From: an uncultured Cellvibrio sp.
GTDB taxonomy: Bacteria > Pseudomonadota > Gammaproteobacteria > Pseudomonadales > Cellvibrionaceae
Assembly (NCBI GenBank): GCA_946482385.1
Contig: CAMLRI010000115.1
Coordinates: 1-6,855, forward strand
DNA: 6,855 bases
Reading direction: 5' to 3'
Part shown: positions 1 through 6,042 of the stretch, piece by piece
Numbering within the stretch: the stretch's first letter is position 1
Layout of the letters: each line of letters opens with the position of its first letter
Position numbers and translations under genes: made by a program
The notes under the pieces: generated by a model
Told to the model about the DNA's origin: nothing
What the model saw: the letters and a program-made list of their open reading frames with translations, nothing else
Database searches by the model: none

Positions 1-211
1 ATTCGCGCTCATTGATGCCCAGGCTTTTAATGTATTGGTGAATGCCCGGCACAGTAGCCTCACCCACGCCTATGGTGCCTATTTGCTCAGACTCCACCAG
101 GGTGACCTGGATATTAGTACCCGTCAGCCAGTGGCCAAGAAATGCTGCTGTCATCCAGCCGGCAGTGCCGCCACCCAGAATAACAATGCGCGATACAGGG
201 GTTGTGCCCAT
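1..211 (-). CDS. Flavin-dependent tryptophan halogenase family protein, N-terminal 70 codons only
   Basis: This is the N-terminus of a PrnA-like FAD/NADH-type halogenase; the rest lies beyond the left edge. Seen: the protein begins MGTTPVSRIVILGGGTAGWM, giving a dinucleotide-binding GxGxxG at residues 13-18 followed by the Trp (W19) that is usual in this family. GVGEATVP follows at residues 48-55, a second family signature next to the flavin site. The start at 211 is preceded by GGAG (plus-strand ctcc at 218-221) at a 6-base spacing. Known: family members use FADH2, oxygen and halide to halogenate tryptophan, indole or other aromatics, and the catalytic Lys and WxWxIP motif lie further downstream, so activity cannot be judged here. 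In marine and cellulolytic gammaproteobacteria such genes often sit beside TonB-dependent receptors, but that context is out of view. Family assignment is strong; the substrate is unknown. Confidence 0.9.
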   Translation of the reverse strand, partial: MGTTPVSRIVILGGGTAGWMTAAFLGHWLTGTNIQVTLVESEQIGTIGVGEATVPGIHQYIKSLGINERE

Positions 212-226
212 GGCGATCTCCAGATT

Positions 227-256
227 TTATTGTTATCAAACTTATTGCTATCAAAC
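227..256. repeat. Two adjacent 15-bp direct repeats in the halogenase leader
   Basis: TTATTGTTATCAAAC (227-241) is followed directly by TTATTGCTATCAAAC (242-256), with one mismatch in 15. The pair lies just upstream of the halogenase Shine-Dalgarno site, so on the minus strand it is in the leader or promoter. It could be a tandem operator for a regulator binding one DNA face, or a recent microduplication; the sequence does not decide between these. Confidence 0.6.
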
Positions 257-271
257 AGACTTATAGTCACA

Positions 272-284
272 AGGATATTATCCT
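272..284. promoter_or_regulatory. Perfect 13-bp palindrome between the halogenase and NIT-like genes
   Basis: AGGATA-T-TATCCT has two perfect 6-base arms around a single T. It lies about 60 bases upstream of the halogenase start, in the AT-rich divergent gap (212-486), and is a possible operator for a dimeric regulator. No convincing sigma-70 -35/-10 pair could be fixed in this gap on either strand. A second weak inverted repeat, AATTGC (348-353) with GCAATT (365-370), is also present. Confidence 0.35.
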
Positions 285-486
285 ACGCTAAAACAAGCAG
301 AAAACATCAACACCTATAAAATTATTTTCACCCATCAAATTAAGCCCAATTGCACTATAGCCCGGCAATTACCGCTCACTGGCACGAGTGTTGCTCTTCA
401 TATAGTCAAGATGCATGTCCACAAATCCAGGTAGCGACCAAGCCCTTGATGCCACTGGGGTCGGGTAGTCGGTGGGAGGCAGGCGT

Positions 487-1458
487 ATGGAAACTGGCAC
501 CAGAAGGTTACACACAAGCACCATGAACGCACCATTCAACAGCAAAACGCGCGAAGAATATGCACACTTCTGCGACCTTTATCAGCGCCGCCTGGATGCG
601 CTGACCCTTATTAAGCAGCTGATCCACATGATCAAGGCGGTGCAGCGCCACCGGGGTATGACCATGGGTATGCTGGGGGGCAACCTGAGTTTCCGCGATG
701 AACTGGCCAACCTGCAGGTGCAACAGGAGCGCCGCCTACATTTGTTGCAAGCCTTTGCCGCCCGCGCGGGCAACCTGTTGAACGAGCGCGACCAGGACAA
801 CCTGAATACCGCTTGGGTCACCATCAGCCACGATTGGCAGGAAGATACGGTGATCGACAACTACGAGCTTCACTGCCACCTGATTGAGCAACTGCTCAGT
901 ATGGTCGCCACCCTGGGCAAGCAATTGGAGCAGCCCACCTCAAGCCTGATGGCGGAGCTGAGTGCGCCGCGCCTGGTACAAGCCGATGGCTTACCGGCGG
1001 GTAATCGTTTTAAGCATTTGGAAGTGCTGCATTTTTCCACCCGCCTGATGCCCGCCGTAGCCGAGCAGTTGGGGCGTATCCGCGCCCTGGCCACCTACGC
1101 CGCCGCCGTGGGTGTGTGCGATAAAGATTACGCAGGAAAGTTGCGCTATGTAATTCAATGCACGCGAGTCAATAACGAAAAACTGCGCCACCAGAGCAAG
1201 CGACTGGAAGGCTTGCTGGACAATGAATTGAGCTTGCTCAGCCAACTCAAAAGCTATGAAATCAAATTGGAATTTTTATTGAGTATTGTGGAGGCCGAGG
1301 TGCTGACTGCGCATTCGATCAACGCCGACAGCAGCCGTTTTTTCAGCCTGGCGACCGATATTATCGATGTGTATTTACAGGTGGTAGAAGACGGTATCGA
1401 CCTGCTCGCGCGCTGGCACGAGCAGGACATAGACCACTGGGTGGAAGCTTATATTTAA
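487..1458 (+). CDS. NIT-like (nitrate/nitrite-sensing type) helical domain protein, stand-alone
   Basis: This is a 323-residue protein, probably cytoplasmic, with no signal peptide or membrane segment and no recognisable output domain. Seen: it is almost entirely helical. It has a QRHRG motif at residues 53-57 followed by MTMGMLGG, matching the QxxRG...G start of NIT-type helical bundles. W117 and NYELHCHLI (125-133) form the usual end of the first half. A second half begins with EQLGRIRALATYAA (about 193-206), as expected for the second bundle. Known: NIT domains usually sit in receptors, such as histidine kinases, chemoreceptors or NasR-type antiterminators, and sense nitrate or nitrite. 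Here the domain stands alone, so any signal must pass to a partner. Start: GTG at 472 also opens the frame, but GGGAGG at 474-479 lies inside that extension and is spaced 7 bases from ATG 487, so 487 is preferred; ATG 523 is another option. It ends 17 bases from the convergent PilZ-like gene. The nitrate ligand is inferred only from the family name. Confidence 0.75.
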   Translation: METGTRRLHTSTMNAPFNSKTREEYAHFCDLYQRRLDALTLIKQLIHMIKAVQRHRGMTMGMLGGNLSFRDELANLQVQQERRLHLLQAFAARAGNLLNERDQDNLNTAWVTISHDWQEDTVIDNYELHCHLIEQLLSMVATLGKQLEQPTSSLMAELSAPRLVQADGLPAGNRFKHLEVLHFSTRLMPAVAEQLGRIRALATYAAAVGVCDKDYAGKLRYVIQCTRVNNEKLRHQSKRLEGLLDNELSLLSQLKSYEIKLEFLLSIVEAEVLTAHSINADSSRFFSLATDIIDVYLQVVEDGIDLLARWHEQDIDHWVEAYI

Positions 1459-1475
1459 ATGCAGGCGGGCCAGGC

Positions 1476-1838
1476 TTAAAACCCCTCGCCCATTCTCTCG
1501 ACCAATTGGCGGATGGCCTCGATGCTCTGGGCCGAGGCATCAATAATGGCGCAACCCATCCACACCTTGCCGGCCAAATCCGCTTCGCGCGCCCACAGGC
1601 AATCTATCCCCACCTGAATTACCGTTTGGCCGTTCACCGGCTCGGGCACATGCAAATCCACGGTGTAAATCCGGTCCTCCTCCAGCGCCACATCACCCAT
1701 AATCATCATGCCCTGGGCGTGAATATTCACCAGGCGTCCGATATAACTATCGCGCAAGCTATCGTAAACATCCACATCGCCATGGATGGTGTAGCGCTCC
1801 AACTCGCGGTCGTGCTCGTGTGAACATGAGTGCGTCAT
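1476..1838 (-). CDS. Small PilZ-like domain protein (degenerate cyclic-di-GMP motif)
   Basis: This is a 120-residue soluble protein made of a single PilZ-like beta-barrel. Seen: R11-E-L-E-R15 matches the RxxxR cyclic-di-GMP contact of PilZ domains. The second signature, normally D/N-x-S-x-x-G, reads N38-I-H-A-Q-G43, with His in place of Ser. Beta-strand-like stretches follow (about residues 50-95), then a short C-terminal helix (about 105-117). The N-terminus is rich in His and Cys (MTHSCSHEHD). Its ATG shares one base with the stop codon of the upstream DUF1631 gene (TAATG), which suggests translational coupling; no strong Shine-Dalgarno of its own is visible. Inference: it works together with the DUF1631 protein, perhaps as a cyclic-di-GMP receptor in motility or surface behaviour. 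The Ser-to-His change leaves ligand binding uncertain. A divergent PilZ that only mediates protein contacts is the main alternative. Confidence 0.75.
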   Translation of the reverse strand: MTHSCSHEHDRELERYTIHGDVDVYDSLRDSYIGRLVNIHAQGMMIMGDVALEEDRIYTVDLHVPEPVNGQTVIQVGIDCLWAREADLAGKVWMGCAIIDASAQSIEAIRQLVERMGEGF

Positions 1839-4243
1839 TATGCGTGACCTGCCTTGAGCGTATCGGCGCGCTCATTCAAGGTGTGATAGATATTTTCCAG
1901 CGCGCGCTCGAAGAAGGGTTTGGTGCTGCCGGCAATAATTTTGGCTTTGCCCGCCAACATATCGCGCGCCAATTGCAAACCCGCCGCCAAGGAAACCTTG
2001 CGCCCCTGCTGATCCACCAGCATGTAGTGCTGGGTTTTTTTGTTGTACCAGGCCACTTTTAGGCGTTTGCCGCCTTCAAATTCAAACCAGGTGCCAAATT
2101 CCACCATTTTCAAGCTGTCGACAATTTTGGCCTCTTCCGCCGTGGGCTGGGGCGCACCGGCCATAGCGTGCCCCGCTTTTTCGGCGGCCAGGCTTTCCAG
2201 TTTGCTGCGCATAGGCGCAGGTGCAGGCTCGGCTTTGCGGCTGAGCAATGCCATGCGCTGCAGCGAACTCACTGCATCCAACAACTTGCGCCCCTTGGCC
2301 TGCTCGTAGCCAATGGTCTCAAAACCGCGCTCCAGGGCGTGCAGCACCGTTTCCTGCAGCTCCATTTGCCGCGCCTTGTCGGCCTGCTGGGTTTTTGGCT
2401 CCAGGGTCCATAACAAATCATCGACAATTTGCAGTGAGCGTTTCCAGCTTTCAGATTTTTCGCCATAGCGCAGCAGAATAAAAGAGAGGAAATCCGACCA
2501 GGGTTGCAGCAACAGCAGCAGCACTGCCGAGGGAATATCGCGGCCATCGGTGCGCTGGCGCACTTCGTGGTTCACCTGGATTTTCGCCTCGCGCAATTTT
2601 TCTTCGCCCTGGGCTTTTTCCAGGGCGCGGCGTTCCATCAACTCCTGGCGGCGCGCCACATTGTTGGTGTAGGCGTTAAATTCAATCAATAGCTCGGCAA
2701 AAATGCGCACATCATTTTTAAAATCTGCCAGCAGGCGGAATACCGTGGTTTTAATTTTGGTGAAGATGTCGTACTGATCGCTGCCATCGTTGCTCACCCA
2801 GCGCACCCCGGCCTCTGCCAGGCTGTTTAGCAACACTCGCGCGGGATGATCCGGCTGCTCAAAAAAGTTTTTATCGATAAAGGCGATTTTCAAAAAAGGC
2901 GTGTGCAGATAACTCAGCAGCGCTTTAACGGAGTCCGGCAGGTGATCGTCGGACAGCATGTACTCAAACAGCAGGCCCACCAGGTCAATGGTTTGCATAT
3001 CGCCCGCTTCCACCGCGCCATTTTCATTTTCGCTGGCGATATGCTCCATCATCTGGCGGCTAACATCGGCGGCGGCCAGGGGTTGTACCTGGGCGCCAGG
3101 GGTTATTTCCGCCAACAAAGTTTGTGTGGTCGATAGGGCATGCGCCTGCATGGAATCAATCACCCCAACCAACTGCGGCTGGGAATAAACCTGCAGGCTG
3201 CCCGGGTTGGCCGCTGGTATCGCGCCCTGGGCTGCCACCGGCGGCTGGCCACTCTGGGCATAGAGCGCCGCACTGAGCGCGGGCATTTGCTGGGTAACGT
3301 GCGCCTGCAACAGGCGAATAGCGCCCAGCAAACTGTTTTGGTATTGGATATCGTTGGGGCTTAGCGCACCGTTTAACAATCTGTCGCTGGCGCGGCGCTG
3401 CTGTTGTTGCATATCCTCCAGCTCATTGGCCTCTGGCTGGGGCTGGGCGGCGCCGTCGAGTTCGTCCAACACATCGCCGGCCCGCGCCGCCGGGCGCGCC
3501 GAAGCCGCATCCGCCGCGTGGGGGGTAAAACGCAAATTGGGCAACAGGTTTTGGCGCACCAGGTAATCGTTTAATTCGATGTAAAGGCTATCCAATTGGC
3601 CAATCACTTCCTGGTCGAACACCTTGTAGCCAATTATTTTGGTTTTTACATCGACTTCGATATTGCTGAGCACCTTGCGCAGCGCCTCGCAAAATTGCAC
3701 CGGGCTGGCGGGGTTGGTGCGCTCTTCGATTTTTTCACCATCATTCAGCAGCGCCAGGCGCTGCTGCAAAGCCCAGAGCTGCTCGGCAAAGAAGTTATCC
3801 GCGCGGTGGGTAATTGAGGTAATCGCAATGGTTTCTTCCAGATCCGAGTGCTCCACCAGCGAGAGGATATCGCCACTAAAACGCTCTTCACCGGTGAGGG
3901 TATTGAGGCTTTTATTCTTGAATTTCACATAGCCATTGGCCAGGTGCTGGCAAAACTCTTGCTCCGCAGCCTGTTGCACTGCGGCCAGCAGGTTTTGGGT
4001 TTCGTAAAGTGCTACCTGATCCTTATTGGATTTAGCCGCTTCGGCCAGTTCCAGCACCTGCTTGCACCACTGGCGCCAAAAATTGGGGAACACCCTGTAG
4101 GCAAAAGCCCGCGTAAGATCGCGGCACTGCTTGAGGTGCTGCACAAGCATTTGTTCTGTCATAGCCACCGCCGAGTATTGCGATGGTTTGGCGTCGCTAC
4201 CGGGTAAACCTGAGTTTTGCATAGTGGTTCCATGCTTATCCAT
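1838..4243 (-). CDS. DUF1631 family protein
   Basis: This large (801-residue) protein of unknown function is of typical length for the family, and no signal peptide or clear membrane segment is visible. Seen: a long helical N-terminal half includes a conserved-looking stretch near residues 85-170. A low-complexity, Ala/Gln/Pro-rich linker lies around residues 240-290, containing a QQQQRR run. A helical core carries the motif LLLLLQPWSDFL (P581-W582) followed by LLRYGEKSESW. A charged coiled-coil-like part (RRALEKAQGEEKLREAKI) precedes it. A C-terminal beta-rich piece begins GTWFEFEGG (about 717-725), then RLKVAWYNKKTQHYMLVD, and resembles a small barrel. Start: ATG 4243 has AAGGA (plus-strand tcctt at 4250-4254) at 6-base spacing. 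It is the first gene of a leftward pair with the PilZ-like gene. Known: DUF1631 proteins have no established activity and have sometimes been labelled thymidine phosphorylase; nothing here supports that. The beta-rich tail plus the PilZ partner hint at cyclic-di-GMP-linked regulation, as inference only. Confidence 0.88.
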   Translation of the reverse strand: MDKHGTTMQNSGLPGSDAKPSQYSAVAMTEQMLVQHLKQCRDLTRAFAYRVFPNFWRQWCKQVLELAEAAKSNKDQVALYETQNLLAAVQQAAEQEFCQHLANGYVKFKNKSLNTLTGEERFSGDILSLVEHSDLEETIAITSITHRADNFFAEQLWALQQRLALLNDGEKIEERTNPASPVQFCEALRKVLSNIEVDVKTKIIGYKVFDQEVIGQLDSLYIELNDYLVRQNLLPNLRFTPHAADAASARPAARAGDVLDELDGAAQPQPEANELEDMQQQQRRASDRLLNGALSPNDIQYQNSLLGAIRLLQAHVTQQMPALSAALYAQSGQPPVAAQGAIPAANPGSLQVYSQPQLVGVIDSMQAHALSTTQTLLAEITPGAQVQPLAAADVSRQMMEHIASENENGAVEAGDMQTIDLVGLLFEYMLSDDHLPDSVKALLSYLHTPFLKIAFIDKNFFEQPDHPARVLLNSLAEAGVRWVSNDGSDQYDIFTKIKTTVFRLLADFKNDVRIFAELLIEFNAYTNNVARRQELMERRALEKAQGEEKLREAKIQVNHEVRQRTDGRDIPSAVLLLLLQPWSDFLSFILLRYGEKSESWKRSLQIVDDLLWTLEPKTQQADKARQMELQETVLHALERGFETIGYEQAKGRKLLDAVSSLQRMALLSRKAEPAPAPMRSKLESLAAEKAGHAMAGAPQPTAEEAKIVDSLKMVEFGTWFEFEGGKRLKVAWYNKKTQHYMLVDQQGRKVSLAAGLQLARDMLAGKAKIIAGSTKPFFERALENIYHTLNERADTLKAGHA

Positions 4244-4552
4244 AAATGATCCTTAACCTGTATGTCGCGTATTGGTTAACGGCAACCCGCAGGCCATACA
4301 GACACCGCCTTTTAAACATCCGTCCTAAAAACACCCCAATCAACAGCTAGCCAGGGGCCTGAACAGGATTTAGACACTAGAGCACAAAGTGTAGTCGCTT
4401 CTGACGCCAAAACGCGACGCAGCTCACAAATCCAGCGTCAAACCAAGCCTGAAATCATCATAGCGAGGGCGATTAGTAAAGTGTATACGCAGCGTCCGGC
4501 TTTTACCCTGAGCAGCCGCAAAGAAGCAGCGCATAGGCAGTACCAATTTAGG
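4244..4552. other. Intergenic region upstream of the DUF1631 gene, no gene seen
   Basis: This is the proximal part of a gap of about 680 bases between divergent operons. No open frame with a ribosome site or recognisable protein is seen on either strand. It should hold the leftward promoter of the DUF1631-PilZ pair. A weak minus-strand candidate is TTGCCG with a 17-base spacer before TACAGG, about 20-50 bases upstream of the start, too poor to call. Four GACGC pentamers (two in each orientation: 4403-4407, 4416-4420, 4435-4439, 4492-4496) occur within 95 bases, perhaps by chance. Confidence 0.5.
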
Positions 4553-4586
4553 GCACACAAACGTGCAGCCGTCTTATTATGGTGCA
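4553..4586 (+). promoter_or_regulatory. Candidate NtrC-like upstream activating element
   Basis: GCAC (4553-4556), six bases, then GTGC (4563-4566) form a dyad resembling NtrC sites, which normally have GCAC-N7-GTGC, so this one is a base short. A further half-site, GGTGCA, lies at 4581-4586. They sit roughly 90-125 bases upstream of the start point predicted from the sigma-54 promoter, the usual distance for an enhancer of sigma-54 transcription. The position is supportive but the match is imperfect; this is tentative. Confidence 0.27.
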
Positions 4587-4631
4587 AGCAACCTCTTGGC
4601 CAGCCCAATAAACATAATCAAAAGCAATAAA

Positions 4632-4644
4632 AATCAACGAGATA
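4632..4644 (+). promoter_or_regulatory. Candidate IHF-binding site
   Basis: AATCAA-CGAG-ATA matches the IHF core consensus WATCAANNNNTTR at all but one position. It lies in an A-rich tract (4606-4648) between the candidate activator sites and the sigma-54 promoter, where IHF commonly bends DNA to bring the activator to the polymerase. AT-rich sequence produces such matches readily, so this is weak on its own. Confidence 0.3.
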
Positions 4645-4650
4645 ACAACT

Positions 4651-4665
4651 TGGCACCCATATTGC
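4651..4665 (+). promoter_or_regulatory. Sigma-54 (RpoN) promoter of the guanidine-transport operon
   Basis: TGGCAC-CCATA-TTGC reproduces the -24/-12 consensus TGGCAC-N5-TTGC, with the invariant GG (4652-4653) and GC (4664-4665) exactly 12 bases apart. Transcription would begin near 4677, about 65 bases before the riboswitch, on the strand of the transporter genes. Known: sigma-54 promoters need an ATP-driven activator; NtrC-type control under nitrogen limitation is common for nitrogen-scavenging operons. The identity of the activator here is inferred. Confidence 0.85.
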
Positions 4666-4740
4666 GATTAGACTACTACAGCACTGATTCGCACTCTGGA
4701 TTCCTGGGTACTCGACAGCGCATCAACAATTAGCAATAGA

Positions 4741-4852
4741 AAGCTAGGGTTCCGATACCTCCATAGGGGTTATGCCTGGTCCGAGAGCTTTCGACCTCAC
4801 AGTGGTTCTCACCCGAGTGAGGTTACACGGCGGGATAAAAGCCCGGGAGACG
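4741..4852 (+). ncRNA. Guanidine-I riboswitch (ykkC class I aptamer)
   Basis: This is a cis-acting RNA that binds free guanidinium and turns downstream genes on. Seen: the family's conserved blocks appear in order. They are CTAGGGTTCCG (4744-4754), GGTCCGAGAG (4778-4787), ACACGG (4825-4830), and the 3' block CGGGATAAAAGCCCGGGAGA (4831-4850), which forms a CGGG/CCCG hairpin. Between them are a short hairpin (4757-4761 with 4766-4770) and a variable arm in which ACCTCAC (4794-4800) pairs with GTGAGGT (4817-4823). Known: class I ykkC RNAs control guanidine carboxylases (formerly called urea carboxylases), their associated proteins, and guanidine exporters or importers. It sits between a sigma-54 promoter and the substrate-binding protein gene, in sense orientation, about 75 bases before the start codon. 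Outer limits are approximate. The adjacent expression platform is listed separately. Confidence 0.93.
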
Positions 4853-4884
4853 CATGGCCCAACGCCAGAGTGCTCCTTATTTTT
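4846..4884 (+). terminator. Intrinsic terminator forming the riboswitch expression platform
   Basis: GGA (4846-4848) pairs with TCC (4874-4876), GCA (4852-4854) with TGC (4871-4873), and TGGC (4855-4858) with GCCA (4864-4867) around the loop CCAAC. A GAC/GAG internal loop and bulge interrupt the stem, and TTATTTTT (4877-4884) follows. The first arm lies inside the conserved GGGAGA at the aptamer's 3' end, so the terminator and the ligand-bound aptamer should exclude each other. This is the layout expected of a guanidine ON switch acting by premature termination. The stem is short and interrupted, so its strength is uncertain. Confidence 0.65.
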
Positions 4885-4923
4885 ACACCGCGGTAACCCA
4901 CTTAACGCCACTGGAGGTTGTTT

Positions 4924-5982
4924 ATGTTGCACCACTCACGCCTGTTAAAACCATTACTCGCCCTTACACTCTCCCTCTCTGCCAGCCTGGCCAATGCCGA
5001 ACCCTTCAAAGTCTGCTGGTCGATCTACGTTGGCTGGATGCCCTGGGGCTATGCCGATGAGCAAAAAATCGTCGACAAATGGGCGAAAAAATACGGCATA
5101 GAAATCGATGTGGTGCAAATCAACGACTACATAGAATCCATCAACCAATACACCGCCGGTGAATTCGACGGCTGCGTAATGACCAACATGGATGCCCTCA
5201 CCATTCCCGCTGCCGGCGGAGTGGATTCCACCGCGCTGATCCTGGGCGACTTTTCCAATGGCAACGATGGTGTCGTGCTCAAGGGCGCCAACAAAACCCT
5301 CAAGGACATCAAAGGCCAAACGGTTAATTTGGTGGAGCTGAGCGTATCCCACTACCTGCTGGCGCGGGCGCTGGAATCCGTCGGCATGAAAGAAGCCGAT
5401 GTCAAAGTAGTAAATACCTCCGATGCCGATATGGTTGCCGTTTACGGCACCCAGGATGTCACCGCCGTGACCACCTGGAACCCATTGCTCAGCGAAATCC
5501 TCGCCCAACCCAACAGCACCAAGGTATTCGATTCCGCGCAAATCCCCGGTGAGATTATGGATTTGATGGTAGTGAATACCGCCACCCTCAAGAAAAACCC
5601 CGCATTGGGCAAAGCCCTGGTAGGTGCCTGGTACGAGATTATGGCCACCATGAGCGGCAGCGATAAGGCCGCCACCGCCGCCAAAACCGCCATGGCAGTT
5701 GCCTCCGGCACCGACCTGGCCGGCTACGAAGCGCAACTGGCCAGCACCAAAATGTTCTACCAACCCGCCGACGCCCTGGCACTGCTTAACAGCGACACCC
5801 TGCTCGCCACCATGCAAAAAGTAGCGGAGTTTTCCTTCAGCCACGGCCTGCTGGGCGAAAGTGCGCCCGATGCAGAATTTATCGGCGTACAAGGCCCCAA
5901 AGGCGTTTACGGCAACAAAGACAACATCAAGTTGCGCTTTGATACCACCTATATGCAAATGGCGGCCGACAACAAACTCTAA
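4924..5982 (+). CDS. ABC transporter periplasmic substrate-binding protein, urea-carboxylase-region type; probable guanidine binder
   Basis: This is a 352-residue periplasmic solute receptor of the nitrate/sulfonate/taurine-type (NrtA/TauA-like) superfamily, delivering substrate to the permease encoded next. Seen: a signal peptide (residues 1-25) with a hydrophobic core and cleavage after LANA. The mature protein opens with VCWSIYVGWMPWGYA (30-44), then INDYIESINQYTAG (66-79) and GCVMTNMDALTIPAAGGVD (83-101). These blocks recall the family annotated as the urea-carboxylase-region binding protein. The only two Cys of the mature protein, C31 and C84, could form a disulfide. Start: TGGAGG at 4912-4917 is spaced 6 bases from ATG 4924; an in-frame TTG at 4918 is less likely. 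Context: directly after a guanidine-I riboswitch and a sigma-54 promoter. Known: the associated carboxylases prefer guanidine over urea, so guanidine is the better predicted ligand than the usual urea label. Aromatic residues W32, W38 and W41 could stack on guanidinium (inference). Confidence 0.92.
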   Translation: MLHHSRLLKPLLALTLSLSASLANAEPFKVCWSIYVGWMPWGYADEQKIVDKWAKKYGIEIDVVQINDYIESINQYTAGEFDGCVMTNMDALTIPAAGGVDSTALILGDFSNGNDGVVLKGANKTLKDIKGQTVNLVELSVSHYLLARALESVGMKEADVKVVNTSDADMVAVYGTQDVTAVTTWNPLLSEILAQPNSTKVFDSAQIPGEIMDLMVVNTATLKKNPALGKALVGAWYEIMATMSGSDKAATAAKTAMAVASGTDLAGYEAQLASTKMFYQPADALALLNSDTLLATMQKVAEFSFSHGLLGESAPDAEFIGVQGPKGVYGNKDNIKLRFDTTYMQMAADNKL

Positions 5983-5993
5983 ACCAACACCAA

Positions 5994-6026
5994 GGGCTCT
6001 TCCCAGCGCTGATGCACGAAGAGCCC
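5994..6026 (+). other. Intercistronic stem-loop after the substrate-binding protein gene
   Basis: GGGCTCTTC (5994-6002) pairs perfectly with GAAGAGCCC (6018-6026) across a 15-base loop, 11 bases after the stop codon. No T-tract follows, so it is unlikely to be a full intrinsic terminator. In importer operons, such hairpins often block 3' decay and keep the binding-protein mRNA more abundant than the permease mRNA; that role is inferred. Confidence 0.6.
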
Positions 6027-6042
6027 GGCTACCCGAATAAAA

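Noticed and set aside
35..319. Rightward 94-codon frame near the left edge
   Set aside because: It lies antisense to the halogenase N-terminus, whose GxGxxG and GVGEATVP motifs settle the true strand.
1506..1823. Rightward 105-codon frame opposite the PilZ-like gene
   Set aside because: It is antisense to a gene with a recognisable PilZ pattern and has no ribosome site or family resemblance; it is a shadow.
2503..2522. Run of CAG-type triplets (poly-Leu codons on the minus strand)
   Set aside because: It simply encodes the leucine stretch before the conserved PWSDFL motif of the DUF1631 protein and is in frame; there is no sign of repeat expansion.
4401..4496. Four GACGC pentamers in both orientations upstream of the DUF1631 gene
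   Set aside because: Pentamers of this kind are expected by chance in this composition, and spacing and orientation show no regular pattern.
4712..4740. Possible sigma-70 promoter TCGACA, 17 bases, AATAGA just before the riboswitch
   Set aside because: The -35 is a fair match but the -10 matches at only three of six positions, and the implied start near 4747 would cut into the aptamer's first conserved block. The sigma-54 site is far stronger.
4744..4935. Leftward 63-codon frame across the riboswitch
   Set aside because: The bases are fully explained by the conserved aptamer and its terminator on the opposite strand.
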